Source of the DNA: Qipengyuania qiaonensis
GTDB taxonomy: Bacteria; Pseudomonadota; Alphaproteobacteria; Sphingomonadales; Sphingomonadaceae
Direction of reading: 5' to 3'
DNA length: 64,000 nucleotides
NCBI RefSeq assembly: GCF_019711515.1
Contig: NZ_JAIGNO010000003.1
Location: 62,001 to 126,000 of the forward strand
Shown here: piece after piece, positions 33,471 through 41,449 of the stretch
Layout: every line of letters begins with the position of its first letter
Numbering within the stretch: position 1 is the stretch's first letter
Notes under the pieces: model-generated
Told to the model about the DNA's origin: nothing
Seen by the model: only the letters and a program-made list of their open reading frames with translations
Databases searched by the model: none
Translations under genes and position numbers: made by a program

Positions 33471-35783
33471 TCACAAGTCGGGCTCGAACTCGCCGAAATC
33501 CTTCTCCGGAGGATCTGCGACCGCACCTTCACGCAGGTCTTTCTCGACCGGCGTGAGAGATTGGTGCCCACTGGTCACCGCGCGAGCTTGGGGCGTCGAA
33601 CCGCCCTTTCCAGCTGCGTCATCGCCGGCGGTTCCTGGTTCGGACGGATGCTGTTCCCCGCCCATTGCTGGTGCATCCTCACCGGTTTGCACGGCGGCGA
33701 GAGGTAGCGTTGGACCTGCATCCAGATGCGTATCGGACCGGGTTTCGGCACCGAGATTAGCAGCAGCGCGCCCTGCGTTCAGCTTTTCAAACGGCACAGG
33801 CTCCTGACGATCCTGCAGTTCATCGGGGACACGGCGCTGCCCCTCCAGGTTGAGTTTGAGCTGCTTAGTATCGACAGGCTTACCGGCACCGTCGTCGTTC
33901 GAGGCGGGATGTTCGTCATTCGGTTTCGAACCCGGTTTTGCTTGGGGCGCCATTGCCGCCGGACCCTGGCCAGGCTTTATGAGCGGTTTCTCGAGGGAAA
34001 TGAATCCCTCGGCAATACGGCCACGCGTGCGCGGAATGAGCGAGACCGGCGCAGCGGGAAATCCGTCAGGAAACTTGATGTAGGCAGACAACCGCGGAAG
34101 GTTCATGAACTGGTCGGGCAGGAGCAACGGCTCGATCTGCCGCCTGGGCGTCAGGCTGACTGCATCGCGCGCATTGTTGTACCCGTAGCTATAGCCTTCT
34201 TCCATGTCGCGCACCTGCCGGTGACCGATGAAATCGGAGCACCAGGTCGCTGTCTCTCGATCGGCCGTCGCCAGGATGAGCTTGGTGCGCGCAAGCGAGG
34301 ACAATGTCATGGCCATGTTCTCACCGTAGACTTCCTTGAGCTTGGCAAACGCATGCACCCCGGTGACGATCGCACCGCCAAAATTGCGCGCGGTTTGCAG
34401 CCCCTTTTCAAGCGCCGGTAGGCGGTGAAGGGCGCCGAGCTCGTCGATCAGGAACCACATCCGCAGGTCCTGTGTGCGCTCGAGCGTCATCAGCGTATTC
34501 ATCGCCGTGTCGAGCCATAGCGTGAGCAACTGAGAAGAGATGCTCATGTCGACATAGCGGGCAGAGAGGAACAGGATCGAGCCCGCCTGGCAGTCGCCTT
34601 TGACCCAGTCGCGGACCGAAAAGCGCGGTCCGGATGAGGGCAAGAGCTTGAGCACTTTCGCATTCGCATTGAACACCGCGCGGATCGATTCCGCCATGCG
34701 GGCCGCTTCCGGGGCGGTCAGCGGATCAGCCATCGTTCCTCGCATCAGCTTATGCACTTCGGACAGGTCAGCGGTCATCAGCCGCCGCGCCAAAGCCTCG
34801 TTGGTTGCAGTGCCGGTACGGGCAAGATGGAGACACATCTCGACGAACAGCATGCGTGCCGCGAGCACCCAGAACTGTTCTGAACCACCCCCGTCATGGG
34901 GCACGAGCGCTTCAGCGGCAGCATGAAACTCGGCTTCCGTCGTGCAGTCGTTGAACACGCTCCATAGTGGACACCGAACATCGACAGGATTGAGAATGAT
35001 GTCGCGCGCGGGATCGTAGAAGGCCTCAATGAAAGCCCCTGTGAGGTCGAAAATTACCGCGCGCTGGCCGCGTTCACGCGCTTCGGCAACAAGTTCGGTG
35101 AGCGCCACGGTCTTGCCGGTTCCGGTTGTCCCGATAAGCATTGCGTGGCTCTGTTCGAGCCGCCACGGCCAGCTTACACCGGCTAGATGTGCGGGTTGGT
35201 AGTGGCCCGCTTCAGCGAGCGCCGACGAGCTCGCAAGCCGCCACTTCCAGCCGAACTTGCGTCCCAGTTCCTCGGCCCGGAATGCCTTGTTGTGACGCTC
35301 GATTTCTTCTTCGAGTTCGTCGAGCGAAACCAGCATCGCGCCGCGCTCGTGCTTGCGCTCCTTTGATCGACCGCCAAAGCGCTCGGCGAACCACCAGAAG
35401 AACACGAAGGCCGGGATCAGCAGTACCGCTGAGACCAGCAATCCCTGCTTCACTGCCGTACGAAACGCCTCGACCGCCTCGCGCATCGGCGGGAACTCGC
35501 GAACGATGCCAAACGGGAGGCCGACCCTTTCGCCGTCAAGCAATTCAAGGTTGACCAGTTTGGCCGGATCGAACTCCATGAAGGCATAGAGACTGGCGTA
35601 GATATGCATCCAGACCAGGTAGATCTGGTGATCACTCAGAGCCGACCGCACTTCCCAATAGCAGGTGCCGACCGCTACTAGGCCGGTGACAATCAAGGGG
35701 CCCTTCAGGCCAGCTGCAAACATGAAACCAAAGTGGCCGAGCAACTGGCTCCCGCGGGTGAAGTTCAAAAGATTATGCTTCAT
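33471..35783 (-). CDS. traD: Type IV coupling protein TraD
   Basis: A 770-residue protein from ATG 35783 (MKHNLLNFTRGSQLLGHFG). Two N-terminal membrane segments (about residues 15-45 and 105-130) are followed by the cytoplasmic ATPase: Walker A IGTTGTGKTVAL (about 214) and Walker B FLIDELGAL (about 446). The last about 150 residues are polar and acidic, as in F TraD, where the tail binds TraM. It docks the relaxosome to the secretion channel and pumps DNA. A longer upstream frame exists, but it overlaps the small gene before it and has no membrane-protein character, so the internal ATG is preferred. Confidence 0.92.
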   Translation of the reverse strand: MKHNLLNFTRGSQLLGHFGFMFAAGLKGPLIVTGLVAVGTCYWEVRSALSDHQIYLVWMHIYASLYAFMEFDPAKLVNLELLDGERVGLPFGIVREFPPMREAVEAFRTAVKQGLLVSAVLLIPAFVFFWWFAERFGGRSKERKHERGAMLVSLDELEEEIERHNKAFRAEELGRKFGWKWRLASSSALAEAGHYQPAHLAGVSWPWRLEQSHAMLIGTTGTGKTVALTELVAEARERGQRAVIFDLTGAFIEAFYDPARDIILNPVDVRCPLWSVFNDCTTEAEFHAAAEALVPHDGGGSEQFWVLAARMLFVEMCLHLARTGTATNEALARRLMTADLSEVHKLMRGTMADPLTAPEAARMAESIRAVFNANAKVLKLLPSSGPRFSVRDWVKGDCQAGSILFLSARYVDMSISSQLLTLWLDTAMNTLMTLERTQDLRMWFLIDELGALHRLPALEKGLQTARNFGGAIVTGVHAFAKLKEVYGENMAMTLSSLARTKLILATADRETATWCSDFIGHRQVRDMEEGYSYGYNNARDAVSLTPRRQIEPLLLPDQFMNLPRLSAYIKFPDGFPAAPVSLIPRTRGRIAEGFISLEKPLIKPGQGPAAMAPQAKPGSKPNDEHPASNDDGAGKPVDTKQLKLNLEGQRRVPDELQDRQEPVPFEKLNAGRAAANLGAETRSDTHLDAGPTLPLAAVQTGEDAPAMGGEQHPSEPGTAGDDAAGKGGSTPQARAVTSGHQSLTPVEKDLREGAVADPPEKDFGEFEPDL

Positions 35784-36105
35784 GGGATTGGCCTCCCATG
35801 TCTGCGTTGACGGGGAGGCCAAGACGCTCGAGGCGTCGCCGGTACGCCTCGTGAGTACGGTCGCGCAAACTCGCGTCAGAATGGCTGGCCAGAAGCGCAT
35901 CGAGCGCCACCGATATGAAGATTGCCTGGCGCGCGGGATCGAGCCCCGCGGGCCGGTCCTTCGCCTCGTTATCGCGCTGCCACGCTGCGACAATGAGGTC
36001 ACGGATAAAGACGCTGACACTGACGCCATGGTCCGCGGCACACTGGCGAACCCAGTTACCAACGGAGAGAGATACGAATGTCTGAAGCCGATCTTGTCGG
36101 GTCAT
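35773..36105 (-). CDS. Small relaxosome-type protein upstream of traD (ribbon-helix-helix-like)
   Basis: A 110-residue protein from ATG 36105 with AAGGA 9 bases upstream. The N-terminus (RLQTFVSLSVGNWVRQCAADHG, then SVFIRDLIVAAW) has the spacing of a MetJ/Arc-type ribbon-helix-helix DNA-binding domain, and the rest is helical. Its stop overlaps the traD start by 11 bases. A small DNA-binding protein next to traD and the probable oriT is in the place of TraM/TrwA-type relaxosome accessory proteins, which bind oriT and contact TraD. The role is inferred from position and fold impression. Confidence 0.65.
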   Translation of the reverse strand: MTRQDRLQTFVSLSVGNWVRQCAADHGVSVSVFIRDLIVAAWQRDNEAKDRPAGLDPARQAIFISVALDALLASHSDASLRDRTHEAYRRRLERLGLPVNADMGGQSHEA

Positions 36106-36109
36106 GAAA

Positions 36110-36175
36110 CAGGTTCCTTGTCGGGCCGACGGAACCTGGCTCACCTTGCGGAAGGTGCTGATGAGAATAAATCGT
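36110..36175. other. Candidate origin of transfer (oriT)
   Basis: Two hairpins in tandem lie directly upstream of the traD-traI genes. The first pairs CAGGTTCC (36110-36117) with GGAACCTG (36131-36138) and has an inner GTCGG/CCGAC stem. The second pairs CACCTT (36142-36147) with AAGGTG (36152-36157) around GCGG. An AT-rich stretch (GATGAGAATAAATC) follows. MobF relaxases of the R388/pKM101 type nick a few bases after a short hairpin of CACC/GGTG type, so the second hairpin plus the AT-rich flank is the best nic candidate. The first hairpin also holds the ribosome site of the small traD-proximal gene, so part of it may instead be translational control. Confidence 0.45.
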
Positions 36176-36770
36176 GAACAACTCGCAGTCAATCGAAATA
36201 TTCAGACGATATTTCAGAGTGATAGATGGATGTGAGTTGTCAGCGGATCGGCGCAAAGCCGCTCTACTCGCAGACGGGTTGATTTCGCCCAAAACCACAT
36301 TCTTCAGCAATAACAGAGAGGTAAATCCCGAAATCGCGGGGTACGGTGTGCTCCTTTGTTCCCAAATGCGCGAGGTGGTCCAGGCAATAAGGGGGATTGA
36401 TCAAGGACGACTTTTCTCGATCTCCATGTTGGAGCGCGAGCAACCAAGCCTGGCAGCTCACAGCATGCAGATAGAAAGCAGTTGGACGCCTCCAGCCGAA
36501 GACAGCACCTGCGAAAGAGGCAGCGGCCAAGGGCGCGTGGGAAGCAAGGCAAGCGGGACCTGTCGCGTGCCCAAGCTTCCCGCCGCGCGACCCGTTGCCG
36601 GTTCGCAAGTGCGCGCGGGGCCCAAGAACAAATTACGCCGCACCCTCAGGAGCGCATCGCAAGATGCGCGGGACAGAGTGCGTCCACAGCCCCGCTCCAC
36701 TTATCGGGTGCCGCCGCAGTGCGGTGAGCGGCCGTCAGAGCAACCGACCGAACCGGGTTTTTGTGCTTGA
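36174..36770 (+). CDS. Possible hypothetical protein, low certainty
   Basis: A 198-residue frame from GTG 36174, divergent from the traD operon. The first about 110 residues look protein-like (SIEIFRRYFRVIDGCELSAD, then DGLISPKTTFF and YGVLLCSQMREVVQAI). The remaining 90 are Arg/Pro/Ser rich and look like out-of-frame sequence, so either the true gene is shorter with a frameshift or the whole frame is fortuitous. The ribosome site is poor. No other convincing gene covers 36,106-36,835 on either strand. Confidence 0.35.
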   Translation: MNNSQSIEIFRRYFRVIDGCELSADRRKAALLADGLISPKTTFFSNNREVNPEIAGYGVLLCSQMREVVQAIRGIDQGRLFSISMLEREQPSLAAHSMQIESSWTPPAEDSTCERGSGQGRVGSKASGTCRVPKLPAARPVAGSQVRAGPKNKLRRTLRSASQDARDRVRPQPRSTYRVPPQCGERPSEQPTEPGFCA

Positions 36771-36790
36771 TTGGACTACCCGGCGAACAA

Positions 36791-36825
36791 GAAAAAGGGC
36801 AGGAACCGTTCCCGGTTCCCGCCCT
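36791..36825 (-). terminator. Rho-independent terminator
   Basis: On the minus strand GGGCGGGAACCG pairs with CGGTTCCTGCCC around a four-base loop and is followed by a TTTTTC run. It lies just after the stop of the 73-residue gene at 36836 and should end leftward transcription from the leading-region block before the oriT region. Confidence 0.75.
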
Positions 36826-36835
36826 GTCGGTAGTC

Positions 36836-37057
36836 TCAAAACTCGTCGAGCATGCCGCCGTGGACCGTGTGGACCACCCGCGCTGCGAGATGTGCTGGCA
36901 AGATGTTGTAGTCACCCTCGTCGAGGGCAAAGTACCCGAGTTCGTCATCCTCGATAACGTGCTGATCGAAGAAGCTGTGAAGCGCTCTCTTCTCGGCTGT
37001 TTCCAGAGCCTCGAAGTAGCTCCGGGACGCAACGGCGCAATGCATTGAATAGGCCAT
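36836..37057 (-). CDS. Small conserved plasmid-type protein, unknown
   Basis: A 73-residue acidic protein from ATG 37057 with a perfect AGGAGG ribosome site. It contains EALETAEKRALHSFFDQH and DELGYFALDEGDYNILP; no motif is recognised. The leader has a hairpin, CTGTCGT-GAG-ACGACAG, at 37075-37091 just upstream of the ribosome site. It is followed by a strong terminator. It sits in the block beside the candidate oriT with ssb and ardC, so it is probably an early-expressed establishment gene; its function is unknown. Confidence 0.65.
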   Translation of the reverse strand: MAYSMHCAVASRSYFEALETAEKRALHSFFDQHVIEDDELGYFALDEGDYNILPAHLAARVVHTVHGGMLDEF

Positions 37058-37401
37058 GATAATCCTCCTGATTTCTGTCGTGAGACGACAGGAGGTGCGC
37101 GCGATGGTCTTGTGCATCCCGGGTCAGGGATCGCCCGAATGGGCGACCGCGATAGCGGCGGCGGGGGTAACGATTTTGTTCGCTGCCGGATCCAATCCGG
37201 TGGCGGGCAAAATGGTGGGGCCCCGCCGTCCTTGAGGCGGGAGGCGCAAGGCCATCATGCTGGGAGAACCGTGAGCCAGAACCCACCACCGCCGCCCAGA
37301 TCAAACATCTGCTGGGTGCGAATTGCCTTTCCTACACCCCGGGAACGCGGGCATGGAAACAACCGGGGAGCAGATCCGAGGGGGACAAAAGGACAAGAAA
37401 C
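37058..37401. other. Non-coding gap between divergent small genes
   Basis: 344 bases with no convincing gene on either strand. It contains the leader hairpin of the 36836 gene (37075-37091) and a second inverted repeat, CGCCC-GAAT-GGGCG, near 37133-37146. This stretch should hold the promoters of the divergent small genes on either side. No ribosomal or transfer RNA shape is seen. Confidence 0.5.
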
Positions 37402-37668
37402 ATGCCCCGAAACAGGAGCGCGATTGCAGCCCTGCAAAAGCTCGAAGCGGACCGCGAGGCGCTCGACGCCAAACAACGCGAACTCGAAGTGCAAGCGGCC
37501 AGAGAACTCGGCGAAATCATCCTGGGAAGCGGCCTCGAAAACTTCTCGAAGAAGGGCCTGAGGAAGGTTGCCGAAGAACTCGGGAAACTCGGCGAGGATG
37601 CCGCGATCGAGAAACTGACGGGGCGCGGTGCAACCCGTGCTTCGAATGCAGCGCCGGGAACCCAGTAA
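37402..37668 (+). CDS. Small coiled-coil protein (TraC/DUF6437-like)
   Basis: An 88-residue mostly helical protein. Residues 8-40 (AIAALQKLEADREALDAKQR and following) form a likely coiled coil, followed by a Gly/Lys-rich segment. Short proteins of this type are frequent on sphingomonad plasmids and are sometimes annotated as conjugal transfer TraC-like. There is no catalytic motif. It is the only rightward gene in a leftward block and is separated from ssb by a strong stem-loop. Confidence 0.6.
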   Translation: MPRNRSAIAALQKLEADREALDAKQRELEVQAARELGEIILGSGLENFSKKGLRKVAEELGKLGEDAAIEKLTGRGATRASNAAPGTQ

Positions 37669-37676
37669 CCACAGAA

Positions 37677-37710
37677 GAAGAGGCCCTGCCGCTTGCGGCA
37701 GAGCCTCTTC
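37677..37710. terminator. Strong stem-loop between convergent genes
   Basis: GAAGAGGC-C-CTGCCGC pairs with GCGGCAG-A-GCCTCTTC around TT, a stem of about 15 pairs. It lies between the rightward 37402 gene and leftward ssb (stop 37736), so it probably works as a bidirectional terminator, though no long T-tract follows on either side. Confidence 0.55.
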
Positions 37711-37735
37711 GTAAGGGGGACGACCGGGATCGATG

Positions 37736-38134
37736 TCAATCGATCTCGGGAGCTTCGGTGTTGTCGTTCTCGTCACCCGAGCCGTTGCCGCGGGAGAGGA
37801 AGTCGACCTTGTCGGCGAGGATCTCGGTGCCGTAGCGCGTGACCCCGTCCTTGTCTTCCCACTGGGTGTAGTGGATGCGGCCCTGGACCGAAACCAGCTG
37901 GCCCTTGGAGCAGTATTGGCCGACGGTCTTGGCGAGGCCATTGAAGCAAGTCACCCGGTGGAACTCGCTTTCCTTGGCGGTGTAGCCGTTCTCGTCCTTG
38001 TAGGTCTTGCCGTCCTTGTCGCGTGCGGGTCGATCGGTGACGACGGTGATCCCGGTGACATTGGTGCCGCTCTTGGTCTCGCGGGTGTCGGGATCGCGGG
38101 CAATGCGGCCGGTGAGGATTGCGATATTGGTCAT
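37736..38134 (-). CDS. ssb: Single-stranded DNA-binding protein
   Basis: A 132-residue SSB with an OB fold: NIAILTGRIARDPD, FHRVTCFNGLAKTVGQY, KGQLVSVQGRIHYTQWEDKDG, and a short acidic tail ending in EAPEID rather than the canonical DDDIPF. It coats single-stranded DNA arriving by conjugation or during replication. Plasmid ssb genes are typical of leading regions. The leader contains a small GAGC-GAA-GCTC hairpin similar to one in the ardC leader. It is shorter than chromosomal SSB. Confidence 0.92.
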   Translation of the reverse strand: MTNIAILTGRIARDPDTRETKSGTNVTGITVVTDRPARDKDGKTYKDENGYTAKESEFHRVTCFNGLAKTVGQYCSKGQLVSVQGRIHYTQWEDKDGVTRYGTEILADKVDFLSRGNGSGDENDNTEAPEID

Positions 38135-38404
38135 GATAGTAGTCCTTCAGTTCCTCAAACCGAAGACCATCTCCGGCTTGCGAACATCCAGAAGAAGCAG
38201 GGCATGGGAGGACTGCACCGCAGGAGCGAAGCTCCAAGGGAAACCTGTTCATGACGGGTGGTGCGGGCAGGCGCGCGAAGCGCGACAACACGGCCGGAAA
38301 GGAACGGGTTGCTGTCCTCAGCTGACCTGGTTCAGGACTGTTCGCGAAGAAAGCCGGATGGGTATCGGGTGCAGATCTGAAGGTGCCGTGACCGGCGCTT
38401 GCAA

Positions 38405-38710
38405 TCAGGCTTCGCCTTCGCCTTCCGATGCCGCCAGCAGATCCATGAAGTTGCGCGCGGCCTCCCGGTCTTCCTCGCTTTCGAACGCCACATCGAGATC
38501 GGGGGCGGACCCGAACATATGCAGGAACGACCACAGTGCAAAGCGCTTGCCCCGGTCCTTCTCAAGGCCGAGATCGACCCGGCAATGCTCAATGCCGGCT
38601 GCAAAGGTGTCGGGAGGAACCCCGGAGAGGTCGGTGGTGGCAAAGTAGCGCTGCAGCATATCGTCAAGTTGCATGACCGGTTCATAGTCGGGTCGGCGCC
38701 GAATGCACAT
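38405..38710 (-). CDS. Conserved hypothetical protein of plasmid backbone
   Basis: Up to 101 residues; the recognisable protein probably begins at ATG 38674 (MQLDDMLQRYFATTDLSG) to give 89 residues. It is acidic and helical, with GLEKDRGKRFALWSFLHMFG in the middle. There is no catalytic motif and no clear ribosome site for either start. It follows the DUF2493 gene by 34 bases on the same strand and likely shares its transcript. Function unknown. Confidence 0.6.
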   Translation of the reverse strand: MCIRRRPDYEPVMQLDDMLQRYFATTDLSGVPPDTFAAGIEHCRVDLGLEKDRGKRFALWSFLHMFGSAPDLDVAFESEEDREAARNFMDLLAASEGEGEA

Positions 38711-38744
38711 CCAGGGAATTCAGATGAAGATGATGAAGGGCCCC

Positions 38745-39680
38745 TCAGGACCCAGGAGAGGTGCCCAAGAGGCCGCGACGATCGACCACGGTGATCCGGC
38801 GCGTCTTAGCATCGATCACCAGTCGTTCGGTGACGCCATTGCCCGGAAAGGCGACGACGTAACGTGGATTGAGCGAAAGCATCTGCTCGTTGCGCTTGAA
38901 CCCGCCGCGGGCACCAAGCCGACGATCGAGCGAATAGGTCAGCTGCTGGACTTCGCGGCGTTCGGCCCAGCTGGCGGCCAGGCGATCGGCACCCTTGCCG
39001 TCGCCGCCATGGACCAGGAAGAGATCGGGAACCGCATCGCGCACCTTGTCCAGCGTCGCCCAGATATTGTCGGCAAAACGCTTCGCATCCTCGGCGCTTT
39101 CGAAGCTCTGGCGACCACCGGCGAAGACGACAGGAGTGCCTTCCGGGATCAGGGCATTACGCCGGTTCTCAGCGCGTGCCCGGAGGAAATCGCGGGCATC
39201 GATCACGGCCGAGGTAAGGTTTCGCGAATGGCTGGTCCGCGAGCCGGAAACAGGCTTCCACGAGGAACCGGTCTCGTCGCGATAGAGTGCTGCCGCCGCC
39301 TCACGCATCTGCTCGAAGGCCAGCATGCTCGCTTCGGCAGCCTGCGCGCGCTCAACCTGCTCTTCAAGATTGCTCGAATGCACTTCGGAGCCATCGGCTG
39401 ATGCGAGGAGGACCCGGATCTCGTCGCTTGCCCGGTCAAGCTGAGCCGACTTGCGGCTGGCAGCACGGTGAAAGAGATTGACCATGCCCCAGGCAATATC
39501 CTCGGCATCTGCTTCCAGGGCCGTGTCGGAAAACATCGTGAAGAGGTCGGACCATACGGCGCCAAGCGTCTGTTCGATCGCATCCTCGCAAGGAAAGTCG
39601 GTCTCGTTGAATGGGGCGGGCCTGATGCTGAGGCCTGAAAGGTCGAGGCCGCTCAATTGATCGATGAAGCTGTCGTACAT
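38745..39680 (-). CDS. DUF2493 (SLOG/YspA-like) protein
   Basis: A 311-residue protein from ATG 39680 with AGGAGA upstream. The N-terminal 190 residues are helical and unassigned. The C-terminal domain (VVFAGGRQSF, then FLVHGGDGKGADRLAASWA, GGFKRNEQML) is the DUF2493/SLOG fold, a Rossmann-like domain that binds nucleotides or their derivatives. Related SLOG proteins occur as sensors or effectors in conflict systems. The leader carries a 19-base stretch (39686-39704) also present before ardC. Lies in the block with ssb and ardC. Confidence 0.8.
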   Translation of the reverse strand: MYDSFIDQLSGLDLSGLSIRPAPFNETDFPCEDAIEQTLGAVWSDLFTMFSDTALEADAEDIAWGMVNLFHRAASRKSAQLDRASDEIRVLLASADGSEVHSSNLEEQVERAQAAEASMLAFEQMREAAAALYRDETGSSWKPVSGSRTSHSRNLTSAVIDARDFLRARAENRRNALIPEGTPVVFAGGRQSFESAEDAKRFADNIWATLDKVRDAVPDLFLVHGGDGKGADRLAASWAERREVQQLTYSLDRRLGARGGFKRNEQMLSLNPRYVVAFPGNGVTERLVIDAKTRRITVVDRRGLLGTSPGS

Positions 39681-39899
39681 GGGGTGTCTCCTGATCGCGG
39701 GGACAAGGAGAGGAGGCACCATTGCCTCGGGCCTGTCCGCCGGAGCCCGATCAGGGCCGGGTCAAGGGGCGTGACGCACCGTGTAGCGGGAAACCTGCGG
39801 CCCTAGGCTGGCGCGGGCAACACGGGCCGACGGGTCGCAGGTTGCGGCGCGCCCCGACCGGCCCAAGGGCCTCTCCCGGCGGACTGGGACGAGGCAGGA

Positions 39900-40340
39900 T
39901 CAGGCCCCGGTTGTACAAGCGGATCGGGAGCGCTCGAAGATCGCTTCGCCATTCGAGAACCGCCCGACCAGGCGCAGCTCACCGAACAGGTCGATGAAGC
40001 GTCCCGACACCTGGGCAAGCCAGTGCCGTGCCCTCGGCACTCGCGGGTTGTAGAGATCGGCTTCCCAGTAGCGAGCGTCATCGCGCTCGGCGAGCCAGAT
40101 CGCGGCGAGCCCGCAATAGGTCGATATGCCGCAATCGGCGAAGGCATTGCGCAGGAGGATGCGATCCTCGCGGCCGCGCCATCCATCGAAGCGCTGAAAG
40201 GAAGGAAAGGTCGCCTTCATAGTATCGATGACCTCTTCGACGAGGCACTCATAAGCCCAGTCGGTGTCGTCCTCTTCACCGTCATCAAGCAGGTGAAAGG
40301 CCACCACGGAGCCGGTCGGATAGCTGACAGAACGTCCCAT
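39900..40340 (-). CDS. Conserved hypothetical protein downstream of ardC
   Basis: A 146-residue soluble acidic protein from ATG 40340 with AGGAGGAG 4 bases upstream. It contains FHLLDDGEEDDTDW, DGWRGREDRILL and GISTYCGLAAIWLAE; the latter looks like a small globular core. The start is 11 bases after the ardC stop, so it is co-transcribed with ardC and may be an associated anti-defence or establishment protein. No family name recognised. Confidence 0.65.
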   Translation of the reverse strand: MGRSVSYPTGSVVAFHLLDDGEEDDTDWAYECLVEEVIDTMKATFPSFQRFDGWRGREDRILLRNAFADCGISTYCGLAAIWLAERDDARYWEADLYNPRVPRARHWLAQVSGRFIDLFGELRLVGRFSNGEAIFERSRSACTTGA

Positions 40341-40351
40341 CTTACTCCTCC

Positions 40352-41281
40352 TCAGGCTGCATCTGCAATATCGATGTCGTTCTCGCTTTCGTTGGATTGG
40401 TATCCGCCCAGTTCGAGCAGCAAGCTGGCCGCTTCCTCAGCCTTGGCCGCAGCGGTGAGGATCGCGCGCTCGTCCGATTTGAGGATCTTGAGCCAGGACG
40501 CGATGTAGCTGGCGTGATGGTCGAGATGGGTAACGGGAAGACCCAGTTCTGCCCCGAGAATGGCCGAGGAAAGCTCGGCGATCAGTTCCTCGGCAGCATA
40601 GGCGTCGCTGCCGAAGCGGTTCTTGAGATCGCGGTCGAGCCGCGAGGAATGCCCCGTCCAGTGCGACAGCTCGTGCGCGAGCGTCGCGTAATAGTGGTCA
40701 TAAGCTTCGAATAGCTCGGCTGGCGGCATGGTGACGCGGTCGCGCAGCGGCTCGTAATAGGCCTGGGCGCCATGATGGCGCAGGTCTGCGCCAATCTCTG
40801 CGAAAAAGGCATCAAGCCGCTCTTCGCGACCTTCGGGCTCCAGCGCGGCAACGAGTGGCTTGGGATGATAGAACTCGGGGAGGCCATCGCACTGGTCAGC
40901 GTTGAACACGGCGTAGGCCTTGAGCACGCGCCGGTTCTCGGTGTCGGCCTCGCCTTCGACGTTCTCGACCTCCTTGGTGTAGCTCTTGTAGAAGATCGCG
41001 ATGGTCGATTTCTCACCCTTGCAGACCTGTCCGCCGAGTGCCTGGCACTGGCGGTACGTCATCCAGTAAGGCGAGGCATAGCCACAGCCATCGGCTACCA
41101 TCCACAACCAGAAGGTGTTCATGCCGCGATAGGGCGTCCCGCAAGAGCGCAAGGGCCGCGAAACCGGAACACCGCGCCACGGCTTGACCCAGGGCTTTGT
41201 CCCTTGCTCGAGCTTTTCGATAATGGCGGCGGTGATGCGCTGAGCGGGCGACATTGAATTAGTACGGCGGGACTTTGTCAT
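40352..41281 (-). CDS. ardC: ArdC-family antirestriction protein
   Basis: A 309-residue protein from ATG 41281. The N-terminal ArdC domain (ITAAIIEKLEQGTKPWVKPW, then PYRGMNTFWLW) binds single-stranded DNA. The C-terminal zincin peptidase domain has HELSHWTG (about residue 204) with a downstream AAEELIAELSSAILG helix providing further metal ligands. ArdC proteins protect incoming single-stranded plasmid DNA from host restriction. The leader and first 54 codons are repeated at 59.46-59.69 kb. It probably heads an operon with the 146-residue gene. Confidence 0.92.
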   Translation of the reverse strand: MTKSRRTNSMSPAQRITAAIIEKLEQGTKPWVKPWRGVPVSRPLRSCGTPYRGMNTFWLWMVADGCGYASPYWMTYRQCQALGGQVCKGEKSTIAIFYKSYTKEVENVEGEADTENRRVLKAYAVFNADQCDGLPEFYHPKPLVAALEPEGREERLDAFFAEIGADLRHHGAQAYYEPLRDRVTMPPAELFEAYDHYYATLAHELSHWTGHSSRLDRDLKNRFGSDAYAAEELIAELSSAILGAELGLPVTHLDHHASYIASWLKILKSDERAILTAAAKAEEAASLLLELGGYQSNESENDIDIADAA

Positions 41282-41286
41282 GGGAG

Positions 41287-41347
41287 GTCTCCTGATCGCC
41301 GGGACGGACATGCCCCGGCTCAGGAAGAGCAAAGCTCCCTCTTCTCT
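41287..41347 (-). promoter_or_regulatory. ardC leader with paired hairpins and shared motif
   Basis: The leader holds a 19-base motif, GTCTCCTGATCGCCGGGAC, at 41287-41305 (its complement carries the AGGAGA ribosome site). Then come GCCGGG/CCCCGGC and AGAGC-AAA-GCTC stems. The first 19 bases recur with one change before the DUF2493 gene (39686-39704), and the whole leader recurs before the chimeric ORF at 59.6 kb. Structured leaders of leading-region genes can act as promoters on single-stranded DNA; that role here is inferred. Confidence 0.5.
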
Positions 41348-41449
41348 CCTTCAATGATGACCGTGATGCGCCCCAATGTCGGACATTTGGCTAGCAGTTA
41401 CGTCATCCCAAATGCTGCCGTTTCGGCTGCGTTGGAGATGCGTCAGCCA

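Noticed and set aside
35784..36062. 93-residue upstream extension of TraD
   Set aside because: It overlaps the small traD-proximal gene in another frame, is Arg/Ser rich and unlike a coupling-protein N-terminus; the ATG at 35783 gives the expected start.
36264..36608. Leftward 114-residue frame opposite the candidate gene at 36174
   Set aside because: No ribosome site and no protein-like pattern; it appears to be a shadow frame in high-GC DNA.
37071..37091. ATTTCTGTCGT near the 36836 gene as another WYL operator
   Set aside because: Only the ATTTCTGTC half matches; the rest forms a different CTGTCGT/ACGACAG hairpin that looks like a leader structure.
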